This document shows positions 35,701 to 44,091 of a stretch of 64,000 nucleotides of DNA, one piece after another. Numbering within the stretch: position 1 is the first letter of the stretch; each line of letters starts with the position of its first letter. The stretch is from a candidate division CSSED10-310 bacterium (GTDB lineage Bacteria; CSSED10-310; JAFGJC01): positions 1 through 64,000 of the forward strand of contig JAFGLW010000030.1 in assembly GCA_016927905.1 (NCBI GenBank). The letters are read 5' to 3'. The notes below the pieces were generated by a model, which worked only from the letters and a program-made list of their open reading frames with translations, was not told where the DNA came from and did not search any database. The translations under genes and the position numbers were made by a program.

Positions 35701-37983
35701 TCAGGGGGATCCGTACCCGAAGGTCACGACGTCCATTTCACCCACCAGAGCGGAGAAATCTTCAGTGACCAGAGCTCCGTAAAAAATCAGGCCGGTTACA
35801 TCGGGCCCCTGGATATCGGGCCAGTTGAACGCCTGAAGAATGGGGATGATCTGAACACCCGAAACGAACTCGATCATGCTGTAATCGATATCGGTATGAT
35901 AAGGCGGTTTATACAGGGTCCAGCTCGGCCAGAAAAACAGTTGACCGTAGACATCCAGGATCACGAACAGAGGAAGGCTGCCCATGGATTGTCCGGGATT
36001 ACTCAAACGGGCGTTCAGGTAGAACAGATCACCCGGATAAAACATCTCGGCGGGAATCTCCAGTTGCACCCCGAACGATACGGCCGGGGTGGGAGTGGGT
36101 TTTCCGGGCATCAGGGTGAAATTGATGCCGGCGGTTGTCGCACCCTCCGCCACATTAACCACAATGGCTCCGGAAGGTGATGACGCTTCAGAATAGTATT
36201 CCTCATAATAACCGGATGCCGGAAGCGGAACGGCTTTCACATAATAGTTGCCAGTGGGCATTCCGAAGGCGGTGTACATCCCGTCGCTCTTGGATTGCTC
36301 GGGACGGAGCGGAAGCAGATTCCACTGGGGTGAATACACTTCAACGGTGACATCGGGAACCGGTATTCCCTGAATCTGGTCGGTGATCCGGCCGGTAATT
36401 TTCCCGCCCTGGATCAGGGCGAAATCAAGACCGAAAACATCGGCCGTATCGGTCAGGTGGATCAGAACCGCGTTCTGCTGCCAGAAGACATCATCATAAA
36501 ACTCCGGGATATATCCCTGGCTCAGATAGGGGTTGCAGTGCAGATAATAGCCGCCGAATGGCAGCGCTCCGATTGTAAACTCCCCCCGGGTATCGGTATG
36601 ATCGCTGTAGTCGAGAAATGACCATTGTCCGTCGTATAGGTCCATGTCCACACTGTACACCGCATTTCCGGACAGCTGGTCCGTTACGGTGCCCAGAAGA
36701 TAGCCGCCTTTTTCCAGCGCGAAATCAATCCCGGTGGTTTCCGCATCCAGAATGATCTCCACAGCCGTCGCATCCCCCCCGCTGACCGCATCGTCATAAT
36801 ACTCGTCAATATATGGCTGCGGGTAGACCGGAACGGCCTTGACATAATACATCCCGGGTTTCAAAGCACCGGAAAGGTAATCTCCGGATGATTTAGTCAG
36901 GCAGGTGGCGAATTCGTAAAATAGCCAGTCGGAACCGTAAAATTTCATCTTGATGTCTGCCAGCGGATTGGCCTGCATGTCGGTGACATTTCCCCGGATA
37001 TAGGAACCGGCCGGCAGTGCGAAGTCGATTCCATCGGACGGTTTCGGCGGCGAGATGGTCACGGGCTGGGCGTCCGAAGTCTGAAACGCGGAAGCGTAAA
37101 ACATGTCCATATATCCGTCCGGGTAGGTGGGATCGGCCAGAATCGTGTAATCTCCGCTCGGGTATGCCCCCAGAACATACGTCCCGTCGGATTTGGTGCG
37201 GGCTGAGATACGCATTTTCTGCCCGCTGGAATTATATGCTTTCATGGAGATATCCGGGACCGGCGCTTGAGTAACGGAATCCTTGACGGTGCCCGTGATG
37301 TAGGATCCATCCGCGAGATCGAAATCGATCCCGAAGGTGTCGTCGGGAGCCGTGATGGTGACCAGTGTGGCATTCACGGGTCCGTTGGAGTGATCCCAGT
37401 ACTGATCGACATACGGCTGGGCATAGATCGGATTGGCCATGACATAATACTGGCCTTCCGGCAATGCACCGACATAATATCTTCCCGTTTCTGAACCGGC
37501 ATCCACGTCCATCTTGACCCAGTCGGGATCGTAGACGTTCAGATCGATGCCATCCAGACCCAATCCGCCGGCATCCAGAATTTTTCCTCCGATGTAATAC
37601 CCGACGGTAAGCTGAAAATCGATGCCGGTGACATCTTGGCCGTCCGCCACCGGAACCGGAATCGCGCCGGCGCGGCTGAAGGAATCAGCCCAGTATTCGG
37701 CTCGATAGTGAAAATCCCATTTCGGGTTGGCCTTCACATAATATGAACCGGCAGTAACATTGTAAAAAGTGTAATATCCGCTGTCCGATGTCGCATCGAT
37801 GTGGACATAGTTCCAGCCGGCATCATACAAATTCAGATCCAGTCCGGAAACGGGCTGTCCGGAAACTTCGTCCGTAATGAATCCGGAAATGGATCCGGCA
37901 TGCCCGCATGTTGCGGAAAACAGTATCCAGCATACCAGCGGCAGGCTCGGCAATCCAAATCTTCTCAGCTTCTTGAATATCAT
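35701..37983 (-). CDS. Secreted repeat protein: six carboxypeptidase-regulatory-like repeats plus C-terminal FWPSW domain
   Basis: The 760-residue protein has a signal peptide (LPLVCWILFSATCGHAG) and six tandem repeats of about 100 residues. Each begins like GGYLLGTVTDQLSG, contains a DGxYxxGALPxGxYYVKAxP core and a PYxDEYYDD segment, and ends with GIDFALxxGG. The C-terminal ~115-residue domain has LDVYGQLFFWPSW and ends with VGEMDVVTFGYG, matching the end of the M14-like protein (VGDISVVEFGY). The repeats are prealbumin-like folds found in adhesins and transport accessory proteins. The ATG at 37983 follows GGGAGA. Confidence 0.75.
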   Translation of the reverse strand: MIFKKLRRFGLPSLPLVCWILFSATCGHAGSISGFITDEVSGQPVSGLDLNLYDAGWNYVHIDATSDSGYYTFYNVTAGSYYVKANPKWDFHYRAEYWADSFSRAGAIPVPVADGQDVTGIDFQLTVGYYIGGKILDAGGLGLDGIDLNVYDPDWVKMDVDAGSETGRYYVGALPEGQYYVMANPIYAQPYVDQYWDHSNGPVNATLVTITAPDDTFGIDFDLADGSYITGTVKDSVTQAPVPDISMKAYNSSGQKMRISARTKSDGTYVLGAYPSGDYTILADPTYPDGYMDMFYASAFQTSDAQPVTISPPKPSDGIDFALPAGSYIRGNVTDMQANPLADIKMKFYGSDWLFYEFATCLTKSSGDYLSGALKPGMYYVKAVPVYPQPYIDEYYDDAVSGGDATAVEIILDAETTGIDFALEKGGYLLGTVTDQLSGNAVYSVDMDLYDGQWSFLDYSDHTDTRGEFTIGALPFGGYYLHCNPYLSQGYIPEFYDDVFWQQNAVLIHLTDTADVFGLDFALIQGGKITGRITDQIQGIPVPDVTVEVYSPQWNLLPLRPEQSKSDGMYTAFGMPTGNYYVKAVPLPASGYYEEYYSEASSPSGAIVVNVAEGATTAGINFTLMPGKPTPTPAVSFGVQLEIPAEMFYPGDLFYLNARLSNPGQSMGSLPLFVILDVYGQLFFWPSWTLYKPPYHTDIDYSMIEFVSGVQIIPILQAFNWPDIQGPDVTGLIFYGALVTEDFSALVGEMDVVTFGYGSP

Positions 37984-38255
37984 TGCTTCTCTCCCAATCG
38001 GTCCAAAACTCTTCCGGGTCGAACACAACCCGTCTCTTCACGATTTATTCCAATTGCATGCCAAATCCCCTGATCGGGGAAAAATAGTCGCAAAAACGGG
38101 ATTTTACGATCCGATCCGTCCTGTTTCGAACCATGAATCGGCAGGATCGAGCGCCGTCCCCGGATCGGTGAAACAGCGGTATCCGGTGCGATGGGGTTGT
38201 GAGGTGATGGCATTACCTTTGCACAAGTTCCCGTCGGGGAGGGTGTACCGCAGGG

Positions 38256-40661
38256 ATGCAATTGGCCGTTTTCCCGGGAAATGGATTGTCGAATTCAGTC
38301 ATACCGCCTGTTCTGGTCGGTCTGGGATTGTCGACCGTTTTCACCGAGACACTGGGGTGGAATTTCAGCGGATTGATCGTACCGGGATATCTGGCACCCA
38401 TCTTCATCGTCAAACCTCTGAGCGGGGTGGTGATCATCATCGAGGCGTTTATTTCCTACGTCATTCTCCGCCTGCTTTCGGATGGATTCTCGCGATTCGG
38501 GATCTGGACCCGGTTTTTCGGACAGGACGCATTTTTTGCCTTGTTCTGCATCAGTATTCTTGTCAAATGCCTTCTGGAAGGCCCGTTTCTGCCGGTGATG
38601 GGGGATATCTTCGTTCAGATATTTCACAACTCGGTCGACTACCGGAACGAACTGCATTCCACCGGTTTGATCGTCGTGCCGCTCATGGCGAACATATTCT
38701 GGCGGCACGGCATCCGGCGAAATATCGTTCCCATCTCCACCGTCATCCTGCTCACTTATCTTTTTACGCGATTCGTCCTGATTCCCTACACCAATTTCTC
38801 GGTGAACCAGTTTGAACTGATGTACTCGAAGATGGCGCTGAATTTTGAAGCTAGCCCGATATTTTACTTCATTCTGATCATCGGCGCGTTCATGGCGTCA
38901 CACAACAAATATCGATTCGGCTGGTCGTATCATGGAATGCTGATTCCAGCGCTTCTGGGTATCGCATGGCTGACACCGCTGAAAATACTGACCACATTCA
39001 CTGAAGCCGGTTTGATACTTTTGATCGGTTGGTATCTGGTTCGAAGACGGTTCATGCAGAACATGACCGTTGAAGGTCCCCGGAAATTACTTTTTCTGTT
39101 CGGGATCGGATTTGCCCTGAAAATGGGACTCGGCTTTACGCTAGCCGATATGTACCCGGGATTTCAGGCAAGCGATCTTTACGGTTTCGCCTACATTCTT
39201 CCCGCCCTGCTGGCGATGGAAATGTGGCCGGGCAGGTATTACCTGAAGGTGGCCCGTGTGACCGTCCAGACGTCGTTTCTGGCGGCCGTGCTGGGCATGG
39301 CGACATGCCTTGCGTTCCAGGTTTTCCTGCCGCATACGTTCATTCAACAGTCGGATCAGCCGGTATCGGAGTTGTCGATTCAACCGGCGGATGCGGTTGT
39401 CCGGACGGAAGGGGGACTGGGATTATGGATCGCCGATACCGTGAAACCGGAATTGACCTGGGGTGCAGATCATCGACCGATCAAGGTAAGCCGTCTGTCC
39501 CAGTTCGACCGGCACGTCCTAACTCCGGTCGTCCGGGCCCTGGGGCGATCCGGCGAACTTCCCGTGACTTCCAAAATGGAACAGGTCCTGCACCAGTCCG
39601 GCTATTCAATAATCGATATGGAAAACGGCATGACCCGGGACAGATACTGGATATTTACGGAAACGGACCGCTCAGGCGGATACCATGGCACTTATATCTT
39701 CAGACAGGGCCGGGCATCCCCGCGGGTGATCCAGGTTCCCAATCCATTATCGGAAACCAATACCCTGGAGGTCGGTCTGGAATTGTTCCACGATCTGAAT
39801 GCCCGTGCACTGTTTATTTCCGGAACCAGCCGGCGGAAGCTGGTTGCGGAGTTCGATGTGACACATCTGGAATCGAGGATCAGCATGTTTCAACTGATGC
39901 ACCAGGTGATCCATCGGGAGATGGTTGAGACCGATCCGGTTCTCTCGATACAGATCAGGGGTGTGGCGGATCTGACAATCCCCGGGATCGATGCGGTGAT
40001 TAGTTCCGGAGAAGAAATTCGGGATCCTGCCGACCAGAAACCGGAACTGGTCGAACTGAAATCACAACTTGTCTCCCTGGGCATGACCGTCCGGGATTTC
40101 AGCGGGATTCCGGACGATATGCAATACAGTTCGCGGTCCATCGCCCAGCATGCCTATGTACGCGATTTCAATATGGGAGTATTCGCCGTTTTGTGGATTT
40201 CACCGGAATTCAGAAAAAACTACGAATCCCCCGAACTCAAACCGGAGATGACGGCGGCGCTGGGGTGGGTTTCCGGGGAAGGTGACCTGAGGGAGCGGAT
40301 TATGCGGGCGGAGCTGGCCGCCGATTCAGCTCCGACCGGTCTGTTGACGATTCGGGATGCCATCGGGCGGGAGCTGGCCGGGTATGCCCGCTCCGGGCAC
40401 ATCGGACATCTGTGGAATATCGCATCTCTGGCGGATGGCCAGGGTTACGCGATCGAGGTTTTTCTCGATTCGTCCCGGAATGTTCCGTTCCTTTGTCTGC
40501 AGCATCCCGAACCGGATCGACCCCTTTTTGTCTTCAATTTCAACATGCATTCTCCGGAACCGATCACGATCGAAATCCCGTCAGACTCCTCTGAAACCCG
40601 GTTGAATGAGTTCGTATTCAGCCGATCCGTATCCCTTACAGCGATAGGAGTAAGTTCATGA
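38256..40661 (+). CDS. Double PgsC/CapC membrane protein fused to an inactive hydrolase-like periplasmic domain
   Basis: Residues about 14-195 match the whole of B. subtilis PgsC (FTETLGWNFSGLIVPGYLAP and STGLIVVPLMANIFWRHG correspond to PgsC FTERTGILPAGLVVPGYLAL and GIGVIVPGLIANTIQRQG). Residues about 200-370 are a second CapC-like unit (SYHGMLIPALLGIAWLTPLK). PgsC is the membrane partner of the poly-gamma-glutamate synthase PgsB. From about residue 410 a periplasmic domain is homologous to the product of 43126-44091, but its likely catalytic H positions are N, R and V. It is the first gene of a six-gene operon, overlapping the next by ATGA. The only upstream ribosome-binding candidate is a GGGGAGG about 13 bases before the ATG. 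Confidence 0.82.
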   Translation: MQLAVFPGNGLSNSVIPPVLVGLGLSTVFTETLGWNFSGLIVPGYLAPIFIVKPLSGVVIIIEAFISYVILRLLSDGFSRFGIWTRFFGQDAFFALFCISILVKCLLEGPFLPVMGDIFVQIFHNSVDYRNELHSTGLIVVPLMANIFWRHGIRRNIVPISTVILLTYLFTRFVLIPYTNFSVNQFELMYSKMALNFEASPIFYFILIIGAFMASHNKYRFGWSYHGMLIPALLGIAWLTPLKILTTFTEAGLILLIGWYLVRRRFMQNMTVEGPRKLLFLFGIGFALKMGLGFTLADMYPGFQASDLYGFAYILPALLAMEMWPGRYYLKVARVTVQTSFLAAVLGMATCLAFQVFLPHTFIQQSDQPVSELSIQPADAVVRTEGGLGLWIADTVKPELTWGADHRPIKVSRLSQFDRHVLTPVVRALGRSGELPVTSKMEQVLHQSGYSIIDMENGMTRDRYWIFTETDRSGGYHGTYIFRQGRASPRVIQVPNPLSETNTLEVGLELFHDLNARALFISGTSRRKLVAEFDVTHLESRISMFQLMHQVIHREMVETDPVLSIQIRGVADLTIPGIDAVISSGEEIRDPADQKPELVELKSQLVSLGMTVRDFSGIPDDMQYSSRSIAQHAYVRDFNMGVFAVLWISPEFRKNYESPELKPEMTAALGWVSGEGDLRERIMRAELAADSAPTGLLTIRDAIGRELAGYARSGHIGHLWNIASLADGQGYAIEVFLDSSRNVPFLCLQHPEPDRPLFVFNFNMHSPEPITIEIPSDSSETRLNEFVFSRSVSLTAIGVSS

Positions 40662-43117
40662 TACATGGGAGACCGCTCAAACCCCTCCTTTATGGAATCA
40701 GCCTGATCATTCTTCTCTTGTTTACAACCTCCTGGATCATGACCTTCACTCCGGAAAAACCGAGTTATCTGGATATCGTGCTGTCCAAATCTCATCGGGT
40801 GCTGGCCTATGAAATCAACCGGCTCCGGCCGGCCGTGTTCAAGATACCCCCCCAGGCTGAATGTCTGGAGATCATCACCAATCTGGATATATACCGGTCT
40901 CTGGATCTGACCTGCATGGTTCAGTACGAGTATGGGCTGGAAGTGGAAATACGGGATTCGGCCGGTGAAATCCAGCGGAAGGAAATTTACTGGGAAAACA
41001 CCCGGCGCAGTCAATGGATGGACTCCCAGGATGACATTCCGATGGCGGCTGCTTTCTATATCAATAAACCCCAGATACCGGCGGATTCAAGAATGACCAC
41101 CATCCGTCTGAATCCCGGCCGTAATGATGATGTGTACGTTTCGGTGCGTCTGGTTTCGCCGGCTCAGGCAACGGCATCAGTCAGGATATACCGGCATGTG
41201 GATATGACTGAGGGGAACGAGCTGGGGAATGTCCGGCAGATTTCCAGAAATCTCAAATCCAAGATGGCGCTCCACAACCTGTACGGCAACCGGATCCGGG
41301 ATTTTGAAGTGCAGCGGTTTCTGCGTGACGTTCTGCGTCAGATTCCGGCGGAGGGTCGAAGCGGTATTGACTATATTACCCGGGACCTGTTTCTTTATGA
41401 CAGGGAAATACCGATTCTGGGTGAACCTCCGCCGGAGGATTCGCTGATATGCGGGCAGCATCCCATGTATTTTCCGCTCAGGGGTCCGGTCAATCTGAAG
41501 CTGACGTTCAGAGAAGGTGACACCGTTCGGATCACCGTTCATCACGAAGATGGAACGGAACGGGTGGAAGAGTTCCGTATCCGTCCCGGGTATATCTACC
41601 GGAAGGATTTTGACCGGGGTTTGTATCTGGTTGAATTGAAAACCCTGGGAATTGATGCGGCGATCCAATCCGTCGAAGTCGATCCGCCCGATAACCGGCT
41701 CGATATCCCTCAAAGATCTTCCACCGTCGGGCTGCCTTACCGGATGACAAATTATTACCGGATTCAACCGGCTGAACGGGGTGATCCGGTGCTCGTGCGG
41801 ATTCCCCGAAACGACGGGCACGGGAATCAGCCGCTCAAAATCGTCTGCCGGGTGCCGATGGACGATCCCGGTCCGGATACGTCAACACCATTCACTCTTT
41901 TCTACAGCTTCAAGAATGCAGACGGCGAAACCATAACGGAAAACCGGTATCAATCGGATGCGATCTCCACACCGTTTGCTCTTTATATGCAGGACGGAAC
42001 GATTCTTCCTCAGCGTCCCTCCTACCCCGACAGGCTTTTTCTCCACCCTCCGGAACATACCCATTCAATCCAGTTTCACTCCTCGATCGATGTCGATGTG
42101 TCCTTTTTCTGCAGGTTGACCGATCCTGAGATACATGTTGTTTATACAGGAGATGATTCGGAGGATCACTCCGGAGCGTTCCGGTTCATCGAAAAAGAAA
42201 CCAACCCCTCGGAATGGCACTATTTCAGACCGCATAACGCCGAACAGTTGGTGCAGGATTCGAGACGATATTCCGTTATGCTTCCCGGTGGAATACTGGA
42301 GCGGCGGATGGAGCAGGGTGAGACTCAACCGGGTGCGGTCGCCCGGACCTGTTTTCCGGTGGATCCTGCCGGAACCGGTCGGGTCATGGAAGCGGTCCGA
42401 TCCGAAATCTCGACCGGAACATCCTGCTACCGTGAAATTGAACCGGGAACCGACGGGGAGTTCGAAATAGGTGGTCCGGCGATGGGCGGGATGAACCTGG
42501 AAATCAGGTATTTCCTGTTCCGGCCGGAGAATCCTATGATCCGGGTGCAGGTCGATGGTGAGACCGGTTTGAATTTCAGACCGCTGACCGTCAACGGCAC
42601 TTTTACGCTTCCCCTTGTTACCAGAGGAATTCACCGGATCCAGATCGATTCATCATCCCGGGATGACCGGTTCTATCTCAAGATGGTTCCAGGTCTCAAA
42701 ATGAACGGTTCCGATCAGGCGTACCGAACCGTGTTCCGGCTGGACGGGAAGGAAAATCTGTTTGTTCCCATTGTCAAACCGGAGTGGTCCGCCTGCGGGA
42801 TGAACATCATGGTCTATGCGGAGGAAGGCATCGCGCTGCCCCTGTCCATCGATATCAAGGCGGAGAATTTAAGACGGATACCCGACGGGCGTTCATCGAA
42901 ACACCTGACGTCTTCATGCCGGCGATACGTCATCACCGAGCCGGACGGTTTCTCCCCGGTTTTCCTGACCGGAGAAATGCAGTTGGACCGGATCACCAGT
43001 CTGTATTTCCCTCTGCATGACGATATCCCTCCGGGCGAATACGCCCTGACCGTCAGCAGCGATTCGAATCGACCCGTTTTCGTGCGGTTTTTCATGCTTC
43101 AGCGCGAATCCGGTTGA
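40658..43117 (+). CDS. Large membrane-anchored periplasmic protein of the CapBC-like operon
   Basis: The 819-residue protein has one N-terminal helix (about residues 11-29, LYGISLIILLLFTTSWIM) acting as anchor or uncleaved signal; the rest is beta-rich and presumably periplasmic. I recognise no family. It contains modules of the form RGPVNLKLTFREGDT and GGPAMGGMNLEIRYFLFRP that resemble modules in the barrel protein at 44069 (KGPSILKLIVRP, TGPTVLRISIRP). These may be polymer-binding folds. The ATG overlaps the previous stop (ATGA) and follows AGGAG by seven bases, showing translational coupling to the CapC-like gene. Confidence 0.7.
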   Translation: MIHGRPLKPLLYGISLIILLLFTTSWIMTFTPEKPSYLDIVLSKSHRVLAYEINRLRPAVFKIPPQAECLEIITNLDIYRSLDLTCMVQYEYGLEVEIRDSAGEIQRKEIYWENTRRSQWMDSQDDIPMAAAFYINKPQIPADSRMTTIRLNPGRNDDVYVSVRLVSPAQATASVRIYRHVDMTEGNELGNVRQISRNLKSKMALHNLYGNRIRDFEVQRFLRDVLRQIPAEGRSGIDYITRDLFLYDREIPILGEPPPEDSLICGQHPMYFPLRGPVNLKLTFREGDTVRITVHHEDGTERVEEFRIRPGYIYRKDFDRGLYLVELKTLGIDAAIQSVEVDPPDNRLDIPQRSSTVGLPYRMTNYYRIQPAERGDPVLVRIPRNDGHGNQPLKIVCRVPMDDPGPDTSTPFTLFYSFKNADGETITENRYQSDAISTPFALYMQDGTILPQRPSYPDRLFLHPPEHTHSIQFHSSIDVDVSFFCRLTDPEIHVVYTGDDSEDHSGAFRFIEKETNPSEWHYFRPHNAEQLVQDSRRYSVMLPGGILERRMEQGETQPGAVARTCFPVDPAGTGRVMEAVRSEISTGTSCYREIEPGTDGEFEIGGPAMGGMNLEIRYFLFRPENPMIRVQVDGETGLNFRPLTVNGTFTLPLVTRGIHRIQIDSSSRDDRFYLKMVPGLKMNGSDQAYRTVFRLDGKENLFVPIVKPEWSACGMNIMVYAEEGIALPLSIDIKAENLRRIPDGRSSKHLTSSCRRYVITEPDGFSPVFLTGEMQLDRITSLYFPLHDDIPPGEYALTVSSDSNRPVFVRFFMLQRESG

Positions 43118-43125
43118 GTCGTATT

Positions 43126-44091
43126 ATGCAACGGACTGCGGCATATACTGCAATACTGGTTGTGGTTTTAACCACCTGGGCCGTTTCCTCCGCCAACCAT
43201 CGGCCGGAAACCTTGAAGGACCTCTATTATTCTGCGCGGGATCTGGAGGATCAAGATGCGTATCGAGAACCGACTGACCGGGAGTTGAAGGAATTTTCCG
43301 ATCTGATGGATCAGCTGCTTGTCTGCATCCGATCCGGACAAACCGGGCGGATTTCTCAACTGGTCCCGGTTGCGGACGGTCTCGGATTTCAGATCCGGCA
43401 GTCTGTCCGGGGTGCCGGTCGGGAATACACGGTAATCATGGAAAAGGGGAAATTGCGATTCGGCGGGGGATTCTATGCCGTCGCTGAAACCCCGCCGCCG
43501 GTGCGCCCTGCGCTTGTTCAAACACCCCATGCCCGTTCCGATGCATTTACGGGGCGTATCGGTATCCGGGTCGTCCTGAAGACTCGGAGTGCAGCATTCT
43601 TTTCGAGCACCATGCCTCGGGATCGGCTGATCAGCGGAGATCGGGACATCACGGAAATATCCGATCCAGCACACAATGCCAGATCCTTTTTTCAGTGTGC
43701 CACCGAAACTTTCGCCCGGCACAATCCGGATCTGCTGGTTATCCAGCTTCACGGATTCAGGAAAAACGATGAACGGAATTTTGATGCCATTCTTTCGAGC
43801 GGTCAGAGCATATCCAGGCATTCGGAACTGCAATCCCGAATCGCGGAATGCATCCGGGAAAATTTCCGAGACCGGACAATCGCGGTATTCGGCCGGGATA
43901 CCAATGAGCTGGGCGCGCTGACCAACATCCAGGGACGATACATCAACACCAAGACGTCCGGGCTGTTTCTCCATTTGGAAATGGACTGGGAATTCAGAAA
44001 GTCGATTGTGAAGGCCGAACCGATGATGAAACGGTTTACCCGTTGCGTGAATCGCATCATATCCATCTATGAAACGATGCCGGTTAGATAG
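43126..44091 (+). CDS. Putative periplasmic metal-dependent hydrolase (active paralogue of the CapC-fusion domain)
   Basis: A 321-residue secreted protein with a signal peptide (AAYTAILVVVLTTWAVSSA). Conserved polar motifs look catalytic: QTPHARSD, VIQLHGF and LHLEMDWEFRK. The arrangement of scattered His/Glu recalls zinc amidohydrolases such as N-formylglutamate amidohydrolase or the phage poly-gamma-glutamate hydrolase, but I cannot assign a family. Block-by-block similarity to the C-terminal domain of the protein at 38256 is clear, including FDAILSSGQSI versus IDAVISSGEEI. In this operon it could trim or release the polymer. Start is ATG 43126; a TTG at 43114 overlapping the upstream stop is an alternative. 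Confidence 0.65.
   Translation: MQRTAAYTAILVVVLTTWAVSSANHRPETLKDLYYSARDLEDQDAYREPTDRELKEFSDLMDQLLVCIRSGQTGRISQLVPVADGLGFQIRQSVRGAGREYTVIMEKGKLRFGGGFYAVAETPPPVRPALVQTPHARSDAFTGRIGIRVVLKTRSAAFFSSTMPRDRLISGDRDITEISDPAHNARSFFQCATETFARHNPDLLVIQLHGFRKNDERNFDAILSSGQSISRHSELQSRIAECIRENFRDRTIAVFGRDTNELGALTNIQGRYINTKTSGLFLHLEMDWEFRKSIVKAEPMMKRFTRCVNRIISIYETMPVR

Noticed and set aside
35701-37983. Six tandem protein repeats as a DNA-level recent repeat array
   Set aside because: The units are similar in protein pattern but diverged in DNA, so this is an old domain duplication, not a DNA repeat.
38075-38095. Hairpin CCCCTGATCGGGG followed by A run
   Set aside because: The stem is only four pairs and the T run needed for a terminator is on the wrong side for the minus-strand gene.
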